Below, piece by piece: positions 34,387 to 44,500 of a stretch of 64,000 bases of DNA. The number at the start of each line of letters is the position of its first letter. The first letter of the stretch is position 1. Source of the DNA: JASSUD01 sp031963445 (GTDB taxonomy: Bacteria; Pseudomonadota; Gammaproteobacteria; Burkholderiales; Burkholderiaceae); NCBI GenBank assembly GCA_031963445.1, contig JASSUH010000001.1, forward strand, positions 2,480,001 through 2,544,000, written 5' to 3'. The position numbers and the translations under genes were made by a program. Under the pieces are notes generated by a model. It was not told the DNA's origin and did not search any database. It saw only the letters and a program-made list of their open reading frames with translations.

Positions 34387-34737
34387 ATGAATTTATTGTT
34401 GATCTGGCTAATTAATGCTGTTGCGCTGTTGGTTCTGCCTTATATGATTCCCGCCATCCAAATTCGCAGCTTCGGTACAGCACTGGTCATTGCGGTTGTA
34501 CTTGGATTGATTAATACATTAGTGCGCCCGCTACTCATCTTACTGACGTTACCCGTCACTGTTCTTACGTTGGGCCTTTTTATCCTCGTAATTAATGGAC
34601 TGCTTTTTCAGTTAGCAGCAGCCATGCTTAAAGGATTTGAAGTATCCAGTTTTTGGGCGGCCTTCTTTGGCTCGATTTTATATAGCCTGATTTCATGGGC
34701 TTTATCAGCAATTGTTTTTGGCAACCGCATTCAATAA
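34387..34737 (+). CDS. Phage-holin-family (holin 4 superfamily) membrane protein
   Basis: The 116-residue protein has four hydrophobic segments and the pattern of the YvlD/Phage_holin_4_2 family (VLGLINTLVRPLLILLTLPV, then TVLTLGLFILVINGLLFQLA). AGGGG lies about eight bases before ATG 34387. Despite the family name it is a chromosomal inner-membrane protein, not linked to a prophage here; there are no phage genes nearby. It sits between ahcY and metF, an arrangement common in Burkholderia. The stop codon lies within the left end of a family-A palindrome. Confidence 0.88.
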   Translation: MNLLLIWLINAVALLVLPYMIPAIQIRSFGTALVIAVVLGLINTLVRPLLILLTLPVTVLTLGLFILVINGLLFQLAAAMLKGFEVSSFWAAFFGSILYSLISWALSAIVFGNRIQ

Positions 34738-34839
34738 AACTTGTTTAGGCTTTCCCTGGCACCCTTGCGCCGCCTTGCCGTACGCATTTGTACTGTCTGC
34801 GTCGGCGCAAGACCACCAGGAAAACCCTAAACAAGTTTT
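34737..34839. repeat. Family-A palindrome between holin-like gene and metF
   Basis: AAAACTTGTTTAGGC and CCTAAACAAGTTTTT ends with the family-A core (CGCCTTGCCGTACGCATTTG then TACTGTCTGCGTCGGCGCAA). Confidence 0.88.
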
Positions 34840-34926
34840 TAGAGAACCTCTCTCTGTGCTAAGGCAGAATCTCCCCTAGCCCTCTGTCCATACTTTTCGT
34901 TGCTGTATTCAGCTCTTTGATTCGTC

Positions 34927-35781
34927 ATGCGAAACCCAGAATTATCTTTTGAATTTTTCCCGCCCAAAACACCCGAAGGCCACGCCAAATTGCGCGCAGC
35001 ACGTGCCGAACTGGCACAGCTACAACCTCAGTTTATTTCAGTGACCTTCGGTGCAGGTGGTTCAACCCAACAAGGCACGCTTGATTTAGTGTTAGAAATG
35101 GTGCGAGAGAAAATCAATGCCGCGCCTCACTTATCATGCGTTGGGTCATCGCGCAGTGAAATTCGTCGCATCCTTGAACATTACCGCAGCCACGGTATCC
35201 GGCACATCGTTGCCTTACGCGGCGATTTAGCCTCTGGCATGGGTAGCCTTGGTGAGTTTCGCTATGCGTCTGAGTTGGTGGAATTTATCCGGGCTGAACA
35301 TGATGACTGGTTTCATATTCAAGTTGCTGCTTATCCAGAAGGCCATCCACAGGCCAAATCTTTACAACACGATTTAGAAAATTTCGCCCGCAAAATCAAA
35401 GCGGGGGCCAACGCTGCGATTAGCCAATATTTCTACAACGCAGATGCCTATTTTCGCTTCGTTGACGATATCCAACGGCTTGGCATTGATGTGCCCATCA
35501 CACCAGGCATCATGCCTATTACTAATTATTTTCAGCTCATTCGCTTCTCTGAAATGTGCGGTGCCGAAGTACCTCGCTGGATTGCACAACGACTAGCCAA
35601 CTTTGCTGACGACAAAACATCACTACGCGCCTTTGGCCTTGAAGTGGTCGCTAACCTATGCCGCCGCCTTATTGAAGGAGGGGCACCAGGTTTGCATTTT
35701 TATACTTTAAATAGATCAGAGGTCACGCGCCAACTGTGTCAAGAAATCGCTGGTTTAATTCAACCCTCTCTAAAAATATAA
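34927..35781 (+). CDS. metF: 5,10-methylenetetrahydrofolate reductase
   Basis: MetF reduces methylene-THF to methyl-THF, supplying the methyl group for methionine synthesis. The 284-residue protein has the N-terminal ELSFEFFPPKTPEG motif with the catalytic Glu, then FISVTFGAGGSTQQGTLDLV, HIVALRGD, and the flavin/folate region AAISQYFYNADAYFRFVDDI with ITPGIMPITNY. Length matches the bacterial single-domain enzyme. It belongs with ahcY in the methionine cycle. No strong ribosome site precedes ATG 34927, but the N-terminus aligns with the family. Confidence 0.95.
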   Translation: MRNPELSFEFFPPKTPEGHAKLRAARAELAQLQPQFISVTFGAGGSTQQGTLDLVLEMVREKINAAPHLSCVGSSRSEIRRILEHYRSHGIRHIVALRGDLASGMGSLGEFRYASELVEFIRAEHDDWFHIQVAAYPEGHPQAKSLQHDLENFARKIKAGANAAISQYFYNADAYFRFVDDIQRLGIDVPITPGIMPITNYFQLIRFSEMCGAEVPRWIAQRLANFADDKTSLRAFGLEVVANLCRRLIEGGAPGLHFYTLNRSEVTRQLCQEIAGLIQPSLKI

Positions 35782-36074
35782 AAATAAATACATTGACCGA
35801 TCAATTTTAATTTGCATTTTTCGACAATCAATGAATTCCGAGAAAGAATTTTACAACATAACCATTTTATTACATCTAAAAATTGAAAATTATTTTAATA
35901 TCAATCCAATAGAAAATACTCAATTTAATAAAATCTTCTATATTTTACAATTTACCTAATATTATATAATTGCACCAGCACCAATCAGGAGCATCATATC
36001 CAGAACTCAGTTCAAAGCACTTAAAAATTACAACTTACACACAATAACTTTACCCTTGAGTAAATTTATTATAA
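35782..36074. other. AT-rich spacer at the start of the accessory island
   Basis: About 290 bp of very AT-rich sequence after metF; no gene, box or repeat recognised. It marks a sharp drop in G+C. Confidence 0.5.
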
Positions 36075-36776
36075 TTAAATTCTGCGCTTTTTAGAGCCCT
36101 CTCTTTCTTCGTGATGGCCATTCCTTTTTTCAGGAGATTTTGGTTTATTAGAAAGATCTTGCCTTTCTCTGTCTGCCACTTCTATATCTTTTATCATCTT
36201 CTTCAACATATTTTTCATCGGCAACATTTCTTTATTCCCAATTCTTACGGAAGCCTCCTTTTCTTTATTTAAATCTTGCAATGTTAACGAACGCTTTCCT
36301 TCCTCAGAGATATCCCGGACATTTTCATCAATTATTTTAATTAAAGAATAAATTATACCTTCTTCATATTTTATCAAATCATTTTTTACAGCATCACCAA
36401 TAGCAGGATTAGCAATAATATTTTTTAACTCTTTATGCATCTCACAAACAACAGAAAACAATTCAAAGGCAGGTTTATGATTAAACTCTATCAACTTGTT
36501 TAATTTTTTCGCACCAATCCGTCCAAACCCATCCATTTCAAACTTATAATTACTTACTGCATTTGCATTTTTCATTATAAATACCAATAGATATCCAATT
36601 TTATCCAAACTAGAAAAATTTTCCCGGGGGTAAGTATTATCTGAATTAGTTAAATTTTGCGAATGAGATTGTTCAACATGATTTGAATCAGGATGCATCT
36701 TCTCTGGGAACTTGTAATCAGAAGGCAAACCGTATGAAACCTCATCATTTTCTTTTTTTTCACCATCCTTTCTCAT
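36075..36776 (-). CDS. Unrecognised AT-rich protein with C-terminal basic cluster
   Basis: No family recognised. The 233-residue hydrophilic protein has no signal peptide or membrane helix. The first 55 residues are Ser/Asn/Asp-rich and probably disordered (LPSDYKFPEKMHPDSNHVEQ). The centre is helical (KIGYLLVFIMKNANAVSNYK; LNKLIEFNHKPAFELFSVVC). The end is charged and closes with GSKKRRI, which resembles a monopartite nuclear localisation signal. Codon use is much more AT-rich than metF. It is divergent from the next unknown gene across a 500-bp spacer. A role as an effector is inference from island context and the NLS-like end. Confidence 0.65.
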   Translation of the reverse strand: MRKDGEKKENDEVSYGLPSDYKFPEKMHPDSNHVEQSHSQNLTNSDNTYPRENFSSLDKIGYLLVFIMKNANAVSNYKFEMDGFGRIGAKKLNKLIEFNHKPAFELFSVVCEMHKELKNIIANPAIGDAVKNDLIKYEEGIIYSLIKIIDENVRDISEEGKRSLTLQDLNKEKEASVRIGNKEMLPMKNMLKKMIKDIEVADRERQDLSNKPKSPEKRNGHHEEREGSKKRRI

Positions 36777-37277
36777 ACATCCCTCTACAATATAAATTAA
36801 ATTTTTCTATCTCAACAAATATATAATCGATCATCATTATTTTTAATATAAAAATAATGTTAGCAACGATAAAAAATAGAAAAAATATTGATATTACGAA
36901 TGTATTTTTTATGTATTATTCAGATAGGACGAAAAATTTATTTACCCTATCATTTAATGTTACCAAATCAGCTAGAAGAGGTACAAAAAAGTTATAACTG
37001 GAGCCTGAAGCAAGAAATGATAAATGGCACATCTGATGCTACGAGTAGATAAATCTACAAGTATTAATAGATAAGAAGACCGTTATATCTGACGTCGTTA
37101 AAGTAGTGGAAGTGATCACCACTCAATTTATTCAACACCTCCATAAATCAGTGATAAATTTCAGAAAAATTAAATATTTTTTCAAGAAAAATCTTTTGTT
37201 TTTTGTATCTATTTTTTATTTTTTTATAGTTTAATTAATTTTATATAGAAAATAGATACAAAAATCAGGATCTAAGA
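36777..37277. other. AT-rich divergent spacer
   Basis: About 500 bp, mostly A/T, between two divergent unknown genes. It contains a TTTTTTTATTTTT-like tract and presumably both promoters. No TTCG-N16-TTCG box was found on either strand. Confidence 0.5.
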
Positions 37278-38054
37278 GTGCCAATACAAAATCAAAAAAT
37301 AAACATTTACCCTTCTCACTCTTCCTTTGACGCCAATCTTTTAAGACTCATTGATCAGGAAAATTCTAGAAGGTCAAGAAATACTCAAGAAGATTATCAG
37401 ACAAATAAAAATCAAGAAGAAACCCATACATCTGCAAACTTCAAAGAAGATCATAAAAATATAAATTACCAGAACAATCAATTAAATACACTTAGCAAAC
37501 CTTGCCAACCCAGAAGCACTGAAGATAACAAAGAAATAGATGGGATTCGCAAGAAGCTTATACAAATGCAGAATCAATTAATTGCTCAAATAAAAAGAGA
37601 ATCTGACCTAGTTTATGCAAAAAGAATAATAAGAAAATATCTTCAATCCAAAAAAAATAGAGATTATTCGAAACCTTCCCATCATTTATTACCTCTCGCC
37701 ATTAGCCCCACTACATCGCGCATTGATGAAGTTAATAAAGGAAAAAATCTGTATGCAAGTAGTTGGCAACTTACCGAACCTAATTATTCAACCCCTGATC
37801 AGAAAAAAGAATCTCCTAATTTAAATAGTTCAAAAAGAAAGCGAAATGAATCTATTAATTTTATAGACCATACATACCCACAAAAAATCTTACCTCGACC
37901 TGCATCATCTCGAAATAAACCCACTTCACCTAGCCTTGACTTAGTTCACAAAAGATTATGTATAAGAGATAAAGAGGCTATACAAACGCAATATAAATTG
38001 CCTAATCAAATAGAAAAAAGTGCTAGATCAAATGAGATAGAAGGTGCTGAATAA
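37278..38054 (+). CDS. Unrecognised AT-rich, low-complexity protein with NLS-like motif
   Basis: No family recognised. The 258-residue product starts at GTG 37278 (PIQNQKINIYPSHSSFDANL) with AGGA eight bases upstream. The first third is Asn/Gln/Glu-rich. A short coiled coil follows at about residues 85-125 (IRKKLIQMQNQLIAQIKRES). The second half is Ser/Pro/Lys-rich and carries SSKRKRNESI, a nuclear-localisation-like cluster. There is no signal peptide or membrane helix. It is AT-rich and isolated between unknown genes, and is followed by an IS3 transposase remnant. A candidate secreted effector by composition only. Confidence 0.6.
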   Translation: MPIQNQKINIYPSHSSFDANLLRLIDQENSRRSRNTQEDYQTNKNQEETHTSANFKEDHKNINYQNNQLNTLSKPCQPRSTEDNKEIDGIRKKLIQMQNQLIAQIKRESDLVYAKRIIRKYLQSKKNRDYSKPSHHLLPLAISPTTSRIDEVNKGKNLYASSWQLTEPNYSTPDQKKESPNLNSSKRKRNESINFIDHTYPQKILPRPASSRNKPTSPSLDLVHKRLCIRDKEAIQTQYKLPNQIEKSARSNEIEGAE

Positions 38055-38125
38055 ACAGCGCTAATGCGTGCTGTTTTGAGGATTGAGGATACGCCGCAAC
38101 AAGCTGCGGCGTAGTTCATTGGCCG

Positions 38126-38272
38126 TTCCGACAAGAGTGCCTCAATGCGCATTGGTTCTTGTCATTGGACGATGCAAAAAGCAAAATCGAGGCCTGGCGG
38201 CAGTACTATAACGAGAAATGTCCCTATGACGTCCGCCGAATTCGCCCGACAGTGCTCAGATTTGGCAATTTA
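38126..38272 (+). pseudogene. IS3-family transposase 3' fragment
   Basis: The + strand reads FRQECLNAHWFLSLDDAKSK then IEAWRQYYNEK, the C-terminal end of an IS3-family (IS407-type) OrfB. After a short deletion the frame changes and continues SAEFARQCSDLA to a stop at 38270-38272. Only this 3' tail remains. It shows past insertion next to the unknown genes. Confidence 0.85.
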
Positions 38273-39082
38273 ATGTACCAATCGTTTTTTTATATTTTTC
38301 AATAGTCCATCGGGTTGGATCACATTTTTTGAGGGTAGGGTCACATCTTTTGGAGGTATGGCCACACTTTCGTCTAGCTGCGAAATTTTATCTATGATCT
38401 CTAGCGTCAACTTTTCTCTTGTGTCATTTTTTTTCAATTCAATTTCCTTTAAACGATTCCCGATATTTTCGCCCTTCAAAGGTTCATTATTAGATTTACT
38501 CTTCATAACAATATCCTTTTGTTTTTCAAGCCCTTGAAGTCTAGGAGATATTTTATCTGAATACATTATCCACGCAGGATCATTTAAAATAGCTTTAAAA
38601 AAAACAGCTCTTTCTAAGCTCTTAGCAATATCGTCAGGACTGCACCCTCGTTTTCTTTCTTTTTCTTCAAATTTTGAAGCTACAGAATTAATAATTTCTA
38701 TAATTTGCGCAATTTCTGTATCTTCCAACTTATTATATAAAGCTGGCTTTTTATTATATAAGTCTGGCTTTGGCTGACTGCTTAATGCAGAATTTGTACT
38801 CTCTATACTTGAAGTAGGGGCCTGACTCGATGCCACTTGAAGTTGATCAGCTTCTAGCAAAGGTGTAGATAGGCTCAATTCGCTTGCATTTCCTTCTGCC
38901 CTTTGCTTTGTCGGGCGTGAAGCCGAGCTCATGAATCTATCACCTACTGAGGCTAAGCCAAAAAAATCTCGCCTGGGTGAACGTGAAGTAGAGATCTGAC
39001 TCGATGCCCCTTCTGGTTGAGCTGAGGATTGCTCAGAGCTTGTGGGGTTAAAAAAATTCTTTATACGATCCGACCATTTCAT
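38270..39082 (-). CDS. Unrecognised protein with Ser-rich N-terminus (candidate effector)
   Basis: No family recognised. The 270-residue protein opens MKWSDRIKNFFNPTSSEQSS. A Ser/Ala/Gln/Thr-rich, probably disordered stretch continues to about residue 105 (SSQISTSRSPRRDFFGLASV), the composition often seen in T3SS-secreted proteins. The C-terminal half is charged and helical (ERAVFFKAILNDPAWIMYSD; TREKLTLEIIDKISQLDESV). A short near-repeat KPDLYNKKPALYNKLED is present. There is no signal peptide or membrane segment. GGAGG lies upstream of the ATG. The stop codon lies against the IS3 fragment, so a truncation at the C-terminus cannot be excluded. Confidence 0.65.
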   Translation of the reverse strand: MKWSDRIKNFFNPTSSEQSSAQPEGASSQISTSRSPRRDFFGLASVGDRFMSSASRPTKQRAEGNASELSLSTPLLEADQLQVASSQAPTSSIESTNSALSSQPKPDLYNKKPALYNKLEDTEIAQIIEIINSVASKFEEKERKRGCSPDDIAKSLERAVFFKAILNDPAWIMYSDKISPRLQGLEKQKDIVMKSKSNNEPLKGENIGNRLKEIELKKNDTREKLTLEIIDKISQLDESVAIPPKDVTLPSKNVIQPDGLLKNIKKRLVH

Positions 39083-39868
39083 ACATCCTCCTAGACATCA
39101 CCTGACTCTAATGAAAAATTTAAAATTCATCCCTATATAACTTAAATAAGAGGGTATAAATTTTTCATATTAATTGGGCTTACTTTACGAATTTTTTACC
39201 TAAAACACGCAGCTTAAATTTATGCGGAACTAACGATTTACTCTAGGAAAACTCTGCAAGAATGCGGCATAAATTATTTACATGCTATTTAGCGCTGACT
39301 TCTGTCTAACATCTCATAAGGTCTGGTTAAAGCCGCCTCATTACACACAAATCACAGCGGCACCAGTTTTTTGGGTTTTATCGGGAACTAAAGGCAACTT
39401 GAGAGATGGATTGCATGCCACAACCACACGGTTTTAGACCGCTCGCTATATATAGAGCTATATACCTTCGTGCTCAACGTCGCATCATCTACCATCAAGC
39501 CATGCTGGGTGAGGCTTAGCAGCGGAAGAAATGTGGCGACGTTCCACTAGACCAAGGGTTTGGCAGGGTTTCGCTCGTTCGGAGAATGCCTTGATGCAGC
39601 GACTACGCAGAGGTTCCTTTATCCCCCCTCTTTATTCATCGCCTCTTTATGGAGTCACTTTGACTTTGATGGTAGACGTATATTTTTTGATAAATTCATT
39701 TAAGGAAGCACTGAATAAACCGGGAGCGGCAGGATAAACAAATGAGGCCTAGCTCTTTTACATTGAGTACGGCTGTACTGTCTGCGTCGATAGTCCTTGC
39801 CCCCGGTTTATTCAGCGCTTCCTTAACTTATTTTTTATAAATCTAAAATATTCGATTGCAAAATTTTT
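39083..39868. other. Gene-poor region with one family-C element
   Basis: About 790 bp. The first half shows no convincing gene. 39461-39620 has patches of higher G+C that look like decayed coding sequence but could not be assigned. The family-C palindrome occupies 39712-39824. Confidence 0.5.
39712..39824. repeat. Family-C palindrome (second copy)
   Basis: AAGGAAGCACTGAATAAACC and GGTTTATTCAGCGCTTCCTT ends; the interior contains GAGTACGGCTGTACTGTCTG, related to the family-A core. Confidence 0.88.
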
Positions 39869-41356
39869 TCACGCAGACATTGCCAATCTAACATCAACTG
39901 GAAGTAGGCAATTTCTATTAAATTTGCCCAGCAAATCTAAAATATACTCAAAAAATCCATCTCCGAATTTACCTTGCAAAATATCGACTGGAGTTTCATT
40001 ATTTTCGTCCCCCATCAACAACAATGTCTTTGATTGACTAAATAAATAATTGATAAAAACCATCATATTAGTAAAGAATATATCTTCACCACATATCTCA
40101 GAAATTTTCATCATTTCTTTTATACTAACCGCCTCTCTTTCTACAAATAGCTTATTTAGTCTAAAAAATTTCTCAAATTTTTTGCTACCAAATAAGATAT
40201 GCAAAATATTTTCTTTAAAATTATTTACCGCATTAACTTTTGCACCTGAATTTATCAAATATGAAAATAAATCGTTGTCAAGCAATGCATCTGACTCCTG
40301 GGCAGCTACCATCAGAATGGTATTCCCATCACTATCCACAACGCTGGCAGATTCACCATATTCTATTAATTTTTTCGTAAAATCTTGGTGCTGTGGCGAG
40401 TGGGATAAAACAGATGAAAAGAGTGGGCTGCGTCCTTTGTAATCTCTTTTTTTAAAATCAACCCCTTTTCCACACAAAAATATTAATGCGTCGACATTCC
40501 CAGACTCTGCCGCAGCATGAATTGCATTTTTTCCTCTCATATAGCTTGCTTTAGCATCGACATGAGGATAGAGGGCGTGCATCATCTCTTTTTCTGAAGG
40601 TTTAGATACAGCTTCAATAAATGGCTCTAACCCTGAAAATCTATCTGGATAGTAAAGGCATATCTTACTTTTAATTATAAAATCAAATACGTTCCTATCT
40701 TCTTTCAAGGCCTTTTTTATCATGTCGTAATTTCTAAGCCAAAGAAAACTATCTGGTATGTTTTTAAAAAAATTAAAATTCGGGGTTTTTTTTAAAATAC
40801 TTAAAAGCCCAGGCTCTGAGGTTGCATAACTTTCTTGCACTTGACTTAGATTTAAACCATCTATATCTTCTTTTTTCAAAGCGCCCAGTTTTACAAAATT
40901 GGATAATGGCTGTTTAGAATAACGACCATATCTCAGAAGATCCCATATATTCTTGGCATCGAAAATTTTACTACCAGGCATTCTGATTAAATTATCCAAC
41001 TGCGCCCAGCGCGCACTACTTTTTAAGTCTCCTCTAACGCCAAGCCAAGAATATATTTTTTTATCTACAATTTTAGGTGCATTTCCAAGTGACATATTTT
41101 CAAAATTAAAAAAAGACCACCAAAATGAGCTCTGTATAGATGCCCGGCCTATTCGTAAAAATAATTTGCACACATATTGGAAATTTTGAAGATCTTTAAA
41201 GGATGTATCGTCGGCAGGAAGTAAATCCTCAGCGATTTGCAATAAAATTTCTTCAGGTAAATCCGTTAATATTTTTTCTGCAGTTTTATCTGAAAATGAC
41301 GGATTTGAATGAGGTATAACTTGGTTTACTGACCTACTGACAACGCTAATAGACAC
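39869..41356 (-). CDS. F-box and ankyrin-repeat protein (candidate effector)
   Basis: The 495-residue protein has an F-box at residues 31-80 (TDLPEEILLQIAEDLLPADD, then LQNFQYVCKLFLRIGRAS, then SSFWW), close to the eukaryotic consensus LP-EI---I---L. A long middle region without a known fold follows. The C-terminal half has ankyrin repeats (GKNAIHAAAESGNVDALIFL, GRSPLFSSVL, GNTILMVAAQ, INSGAKVNAVNNFKENILHI). F-box plus ankyrin is an architecture of effectors from intracellular bacteria and poxviruses that recruit Skp1 of the host SCF ubiquitin ligase. The gene is AT-rich with no signal peptide. It lies between the unknown-gene island and the T4BSS operon, so it could be a substrate of either system. 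Confidence 0.83.
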   Translation of the reverse strand: MSISVVSRSVNQVIPHSNPSFSDKTAEKILTDLPEEILLQIAEDLLPADDTSFKDLQNFQYVCKLFLRIGRASIQSSFWWSFFNFENMSLGNAPKIVDKKIYSWLGVRGDLKSSARWAQLDNLIRMPGSKIFDAKNIWDLLRYGRYSKQPLSNFVKLGALKKEDIDGLNLSQVQESYATSEPGLLSILKKTPNFNFFKNIPDSFLWLRNYDMIKKALKEDRNVFDFIIKSKICLYYPDRFSGLEPFIEAVSKPSEKEMMHALYPHVDAKASYMRGKNAIHAAAESGNVDALIFLCGKGVDFKKRDYKGRSPLFSSVLSHSPQHQDFTKKLIEYGESASVVDSDGNTILMVAAQESDALLDNDLFSYLINSGAKVNAVNNFKENILHILFGSKKFEKFFRLNKLFVEREAVSIKEMMKISEICGEDIFFTNMMVFINYLFSQSKTLLLMGDENNETPVDILQGKFGDGFFEYILDLLGKFNRNCLLPVDVRLAMSA

Positions 41357-41552
41357 ATCGATTCCTTTTCTGGATAAGCATGCTTTTTATAAAGCATTAC
41401 CCCAGTGTGGTATTTTTAATAGGAATCTATAATCATAAAAAAGCTATCCGAGCATTAGATCTGATATAAGCTATACCGCTCACTCAAAAATCGTACAGAA
41501 ATATCTCTAGAAAATACTGGTTTAATCGAGGTGCTTGCCGAGGAATATAGAA

Positions 41553-44500
41553 TTATGCGGACCTTCGTTGAGGAGCCTCTTGCTGTGCGAGGATGTCAGC
41601 AATCAATTCGTCCAACACTTCGTCTTGAGCTGCACCAATTAAACCGTTAGCTTGAGAGCGTCGTTTACGGCGCTCTAGCTCATCGTTGATGCTACCTGCT
41701 GGATATAAACGGGCGAGCAATTGCCTTGCTTTAACTGGGCCAAGCTTCTGGTACAGCGAATCGCGCACATAGGTATCCTCGCTTGAAGTAGAAAACGCCC
41801 AGAGTTTGATCCCCCCCATTGTGCTATTCAACACATGCGCAGCTTCGCCCTGCTTAGTGGCGAACAAAGCGACGAAGGTAGAACCCTGTGGACCAGGCGG
41901 ACGGATTAAATGCTGCACGGCATACACCGCTGTATCTGACAAATTGAACATCTTGCGCATGATTTCGGCGTTTGCTTCATTTTGGCGAGAAATGATAAAT
42001 TTGCCCGTAGCAAATTCAAGCATAGCGTCATCAAAGTCGGTGATGGATTGCGAAATCAACGTCACCATCACCCCCCATTTACCCCCTTCTCGCATATCAG
42101 CAATCACTTGCTCGCGCACAGCTTGGATTTTTTTTGTGCGATGAAATTCATCAAATTGCAGATGCTTTTTATCCTGCCGAATTTCATGAATACGCCGTTC
42201 ATGATATTGACGATACTGCACCGGAAAATGCGAGAGGTGATCTTCGGTTAAATAGAAATTTTTTGCGGCTACATAACGGGCCAACATATAGCAAACAGCC
42301 GTTTGGTGATCAGCCGCAGCTGATCCACTCTTGGCGACTTCATCAAGATCAATCGACACGACACGCGCTTCACCCAAATCAAATTGAGTCGGTTTAGCTA
42401 AGATGGGATAACTACGCATCGCCTCAGAAAGCATGCGCGTAAAAGCCAATAACAAAGGCTCACCATCTTCGGTCGTTTTGGCGCCATACATATCATTGAA
42501 TTGAGGCTCACGACTTAACGCAGCAATGTCAGCCACTGAGGGCACCGCATAGCGCTGCGCCAGCAGTGCCGCGTGATACGCTCGATGCTTAAATAATGCA
42601 TCGACAATTTCCCACCAGGTGGTTTGCTCATCAACGTACAGGCCATACTCTTGCAGCGCACGTTCGATTAACTCAGCATCCTCAACACGGTTGCTGTATA
42701 GCTTTGGATTAACTGCGTCACTGTAATATTGGTAAGCTTCCTGCACGGCCATTTTCACCAGCCCACTCATGCCATCTGCAGGTGCTGTTTTACCCATTGA
42801 CGTAACTAATAGAGAAATAAAATTGACTAGAAAAGCCTCTTCATGCGGCAATGGAAAACGGCAACCAAGCTGGGTATCGAAAGGATTAATCGAAAAATCA
42901 GAGGTCATGTGCAAGCGGATACTGGCAACTAAATGACGCTGCTCTTCTGGCAACGCGTATTGCAGCAGTGAAATCAGTCCACTACTGGCCCGCCCAACAT
43001 CAATAATTGCAATCAACGGTAACCGTGAAATGCCTGGTGACAGACAAAGTGCAAGATTAATTTGATTGCCATTCACTGATTTGCCAGAGCGCGGCTGCGC
43101 GACCATCATCGTAATCCAGCTAGCTTGCACCGGTGAATTCGGCTGATAACACCAAATCTTTCCATCTAAAGTGCGATACAACACTGCACCCCCCTCTAGC
43201 CAAGGCGAAGCAGGACGATGGAGCGGCAGCATCGCTGTCACCTCACTCAAAATGGCGCAGGCAGGCGTGGCAACACTGTTTAGCGATAATGCTAGCGTGC
43301 TTGAGATAAAGCCTTGATAAGCATCGCCACTTACCTCACGCACTTCTGCCCCACCCCATCCTTGCACCGCACGCGCTAAGCGTGCAGCTCGTTCAGCCAG
43401 TAAGCGCGGCTCACCCGCTGCACTCCAAGTGGCAAAATCAACCCGTAAACGCACATCGAGTTCATCGTGCCGACTTTGCAAATGACGAATTTCATTAATG
43501 GCGTCTTTAATCAGCCTGTTATCGCCATGCGTAAAGCCAAATAGCGCCGTAATAAAATCTTTAAACGCTAACATGGCCAAGCCGCCTGATTCGATCAGAA
43601 ACGAAATGCGCCAAGGCATCTTAGCGTCTGCTACCCGTATAAAAAGTTGCTGGAAGGGTTGAATCTCAGACGGGTGCAAATGGATGTACATCGGTGCATA
43701 CAGACGATCGCCCACTTCAACTGTTTTTAGATTGAGCAATTTGCCCAAGCGCGGAATCAAAAGACCATTGAGGCGCGGCCAAAATGCACCCGATATATCA
43801 GAGGATTCGCCTGGCATATCACGCACAGGAATTTTGTCGCCTGGCAAGCAAGCACGCCAATTTTCATCAGTGAAATCTGGGTCCACTGACATACGCATTT
43901 CATAAGCAGCTGCATGCACTTCCAACACCTGCGCAGCTAATTGAGCTTGTTGCAGATCACGCAGCAACGCCGTCACAAAAGAATGGTGGCGAGTACGCAA
44001 TGCGGTTAAAGCGGCAAACAAATTGGGGGCATCTTGCAAACGCGGTAATGGGTGGGCAGCCAATAGTTCTTGCTTCGCTTTACGATCCTGCTTTTGCTCG
44101 CTAGCGGTCACCGCTGCTGGGCGCGTGAAAAGCGTTATGAAAACTTTTTCATTCGCACAAAACTGAGATAGATAACGCACATCTTCTGCAAATAAATCTT
44201 CCAAATCAAATTGCAGCCGCTTAGCCGCTTCTTTTGATAGCGTAAGCGCCGCACGAATATCACGTTCTGCAGAATCAGGATCGCTCTTGAAAAATACATG
44301 CACTGCATGTCCGCCTGTACTTAAATAGGCTTTTAAGCTTTGACTAATTTGCGCATTAACCTCGGCAAATTCTGCTGCACCGATCATTCGATAAGACCCA
44401 TGCAAGCGAATCACCGTTAACAACGTGCCATCTTGCAAAGTAAACGTATGCTGATCATCAACCGCTTCAATCTGACAATAATCAGGACCCGTCTGCTTAA

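Noticed and set aside
34387..34737. Prophage inferred from the phage-holin family gene
   Set aside because: The family is a common chromosomal membrane protein; no other phage gene is nearby and the ahcY-metF neighbours are normal.
39461..39737. Coding remnant or short gene before the F-box/ankyrin gene
   Set aside because: Patches look decayed, but no conserved motif could be recognised and part of the frame lies in a family-C palindrome.
29597..41356. hrpII boxes upstream of the candidate effector genes (31426, 36776, 37278, 39082, 41356 starts)
   Set aside because: None with TTCG-N16-TTCG spacing was found by eye in about 200 bp upstream, so HrpX/HrpB control is not supported for these.
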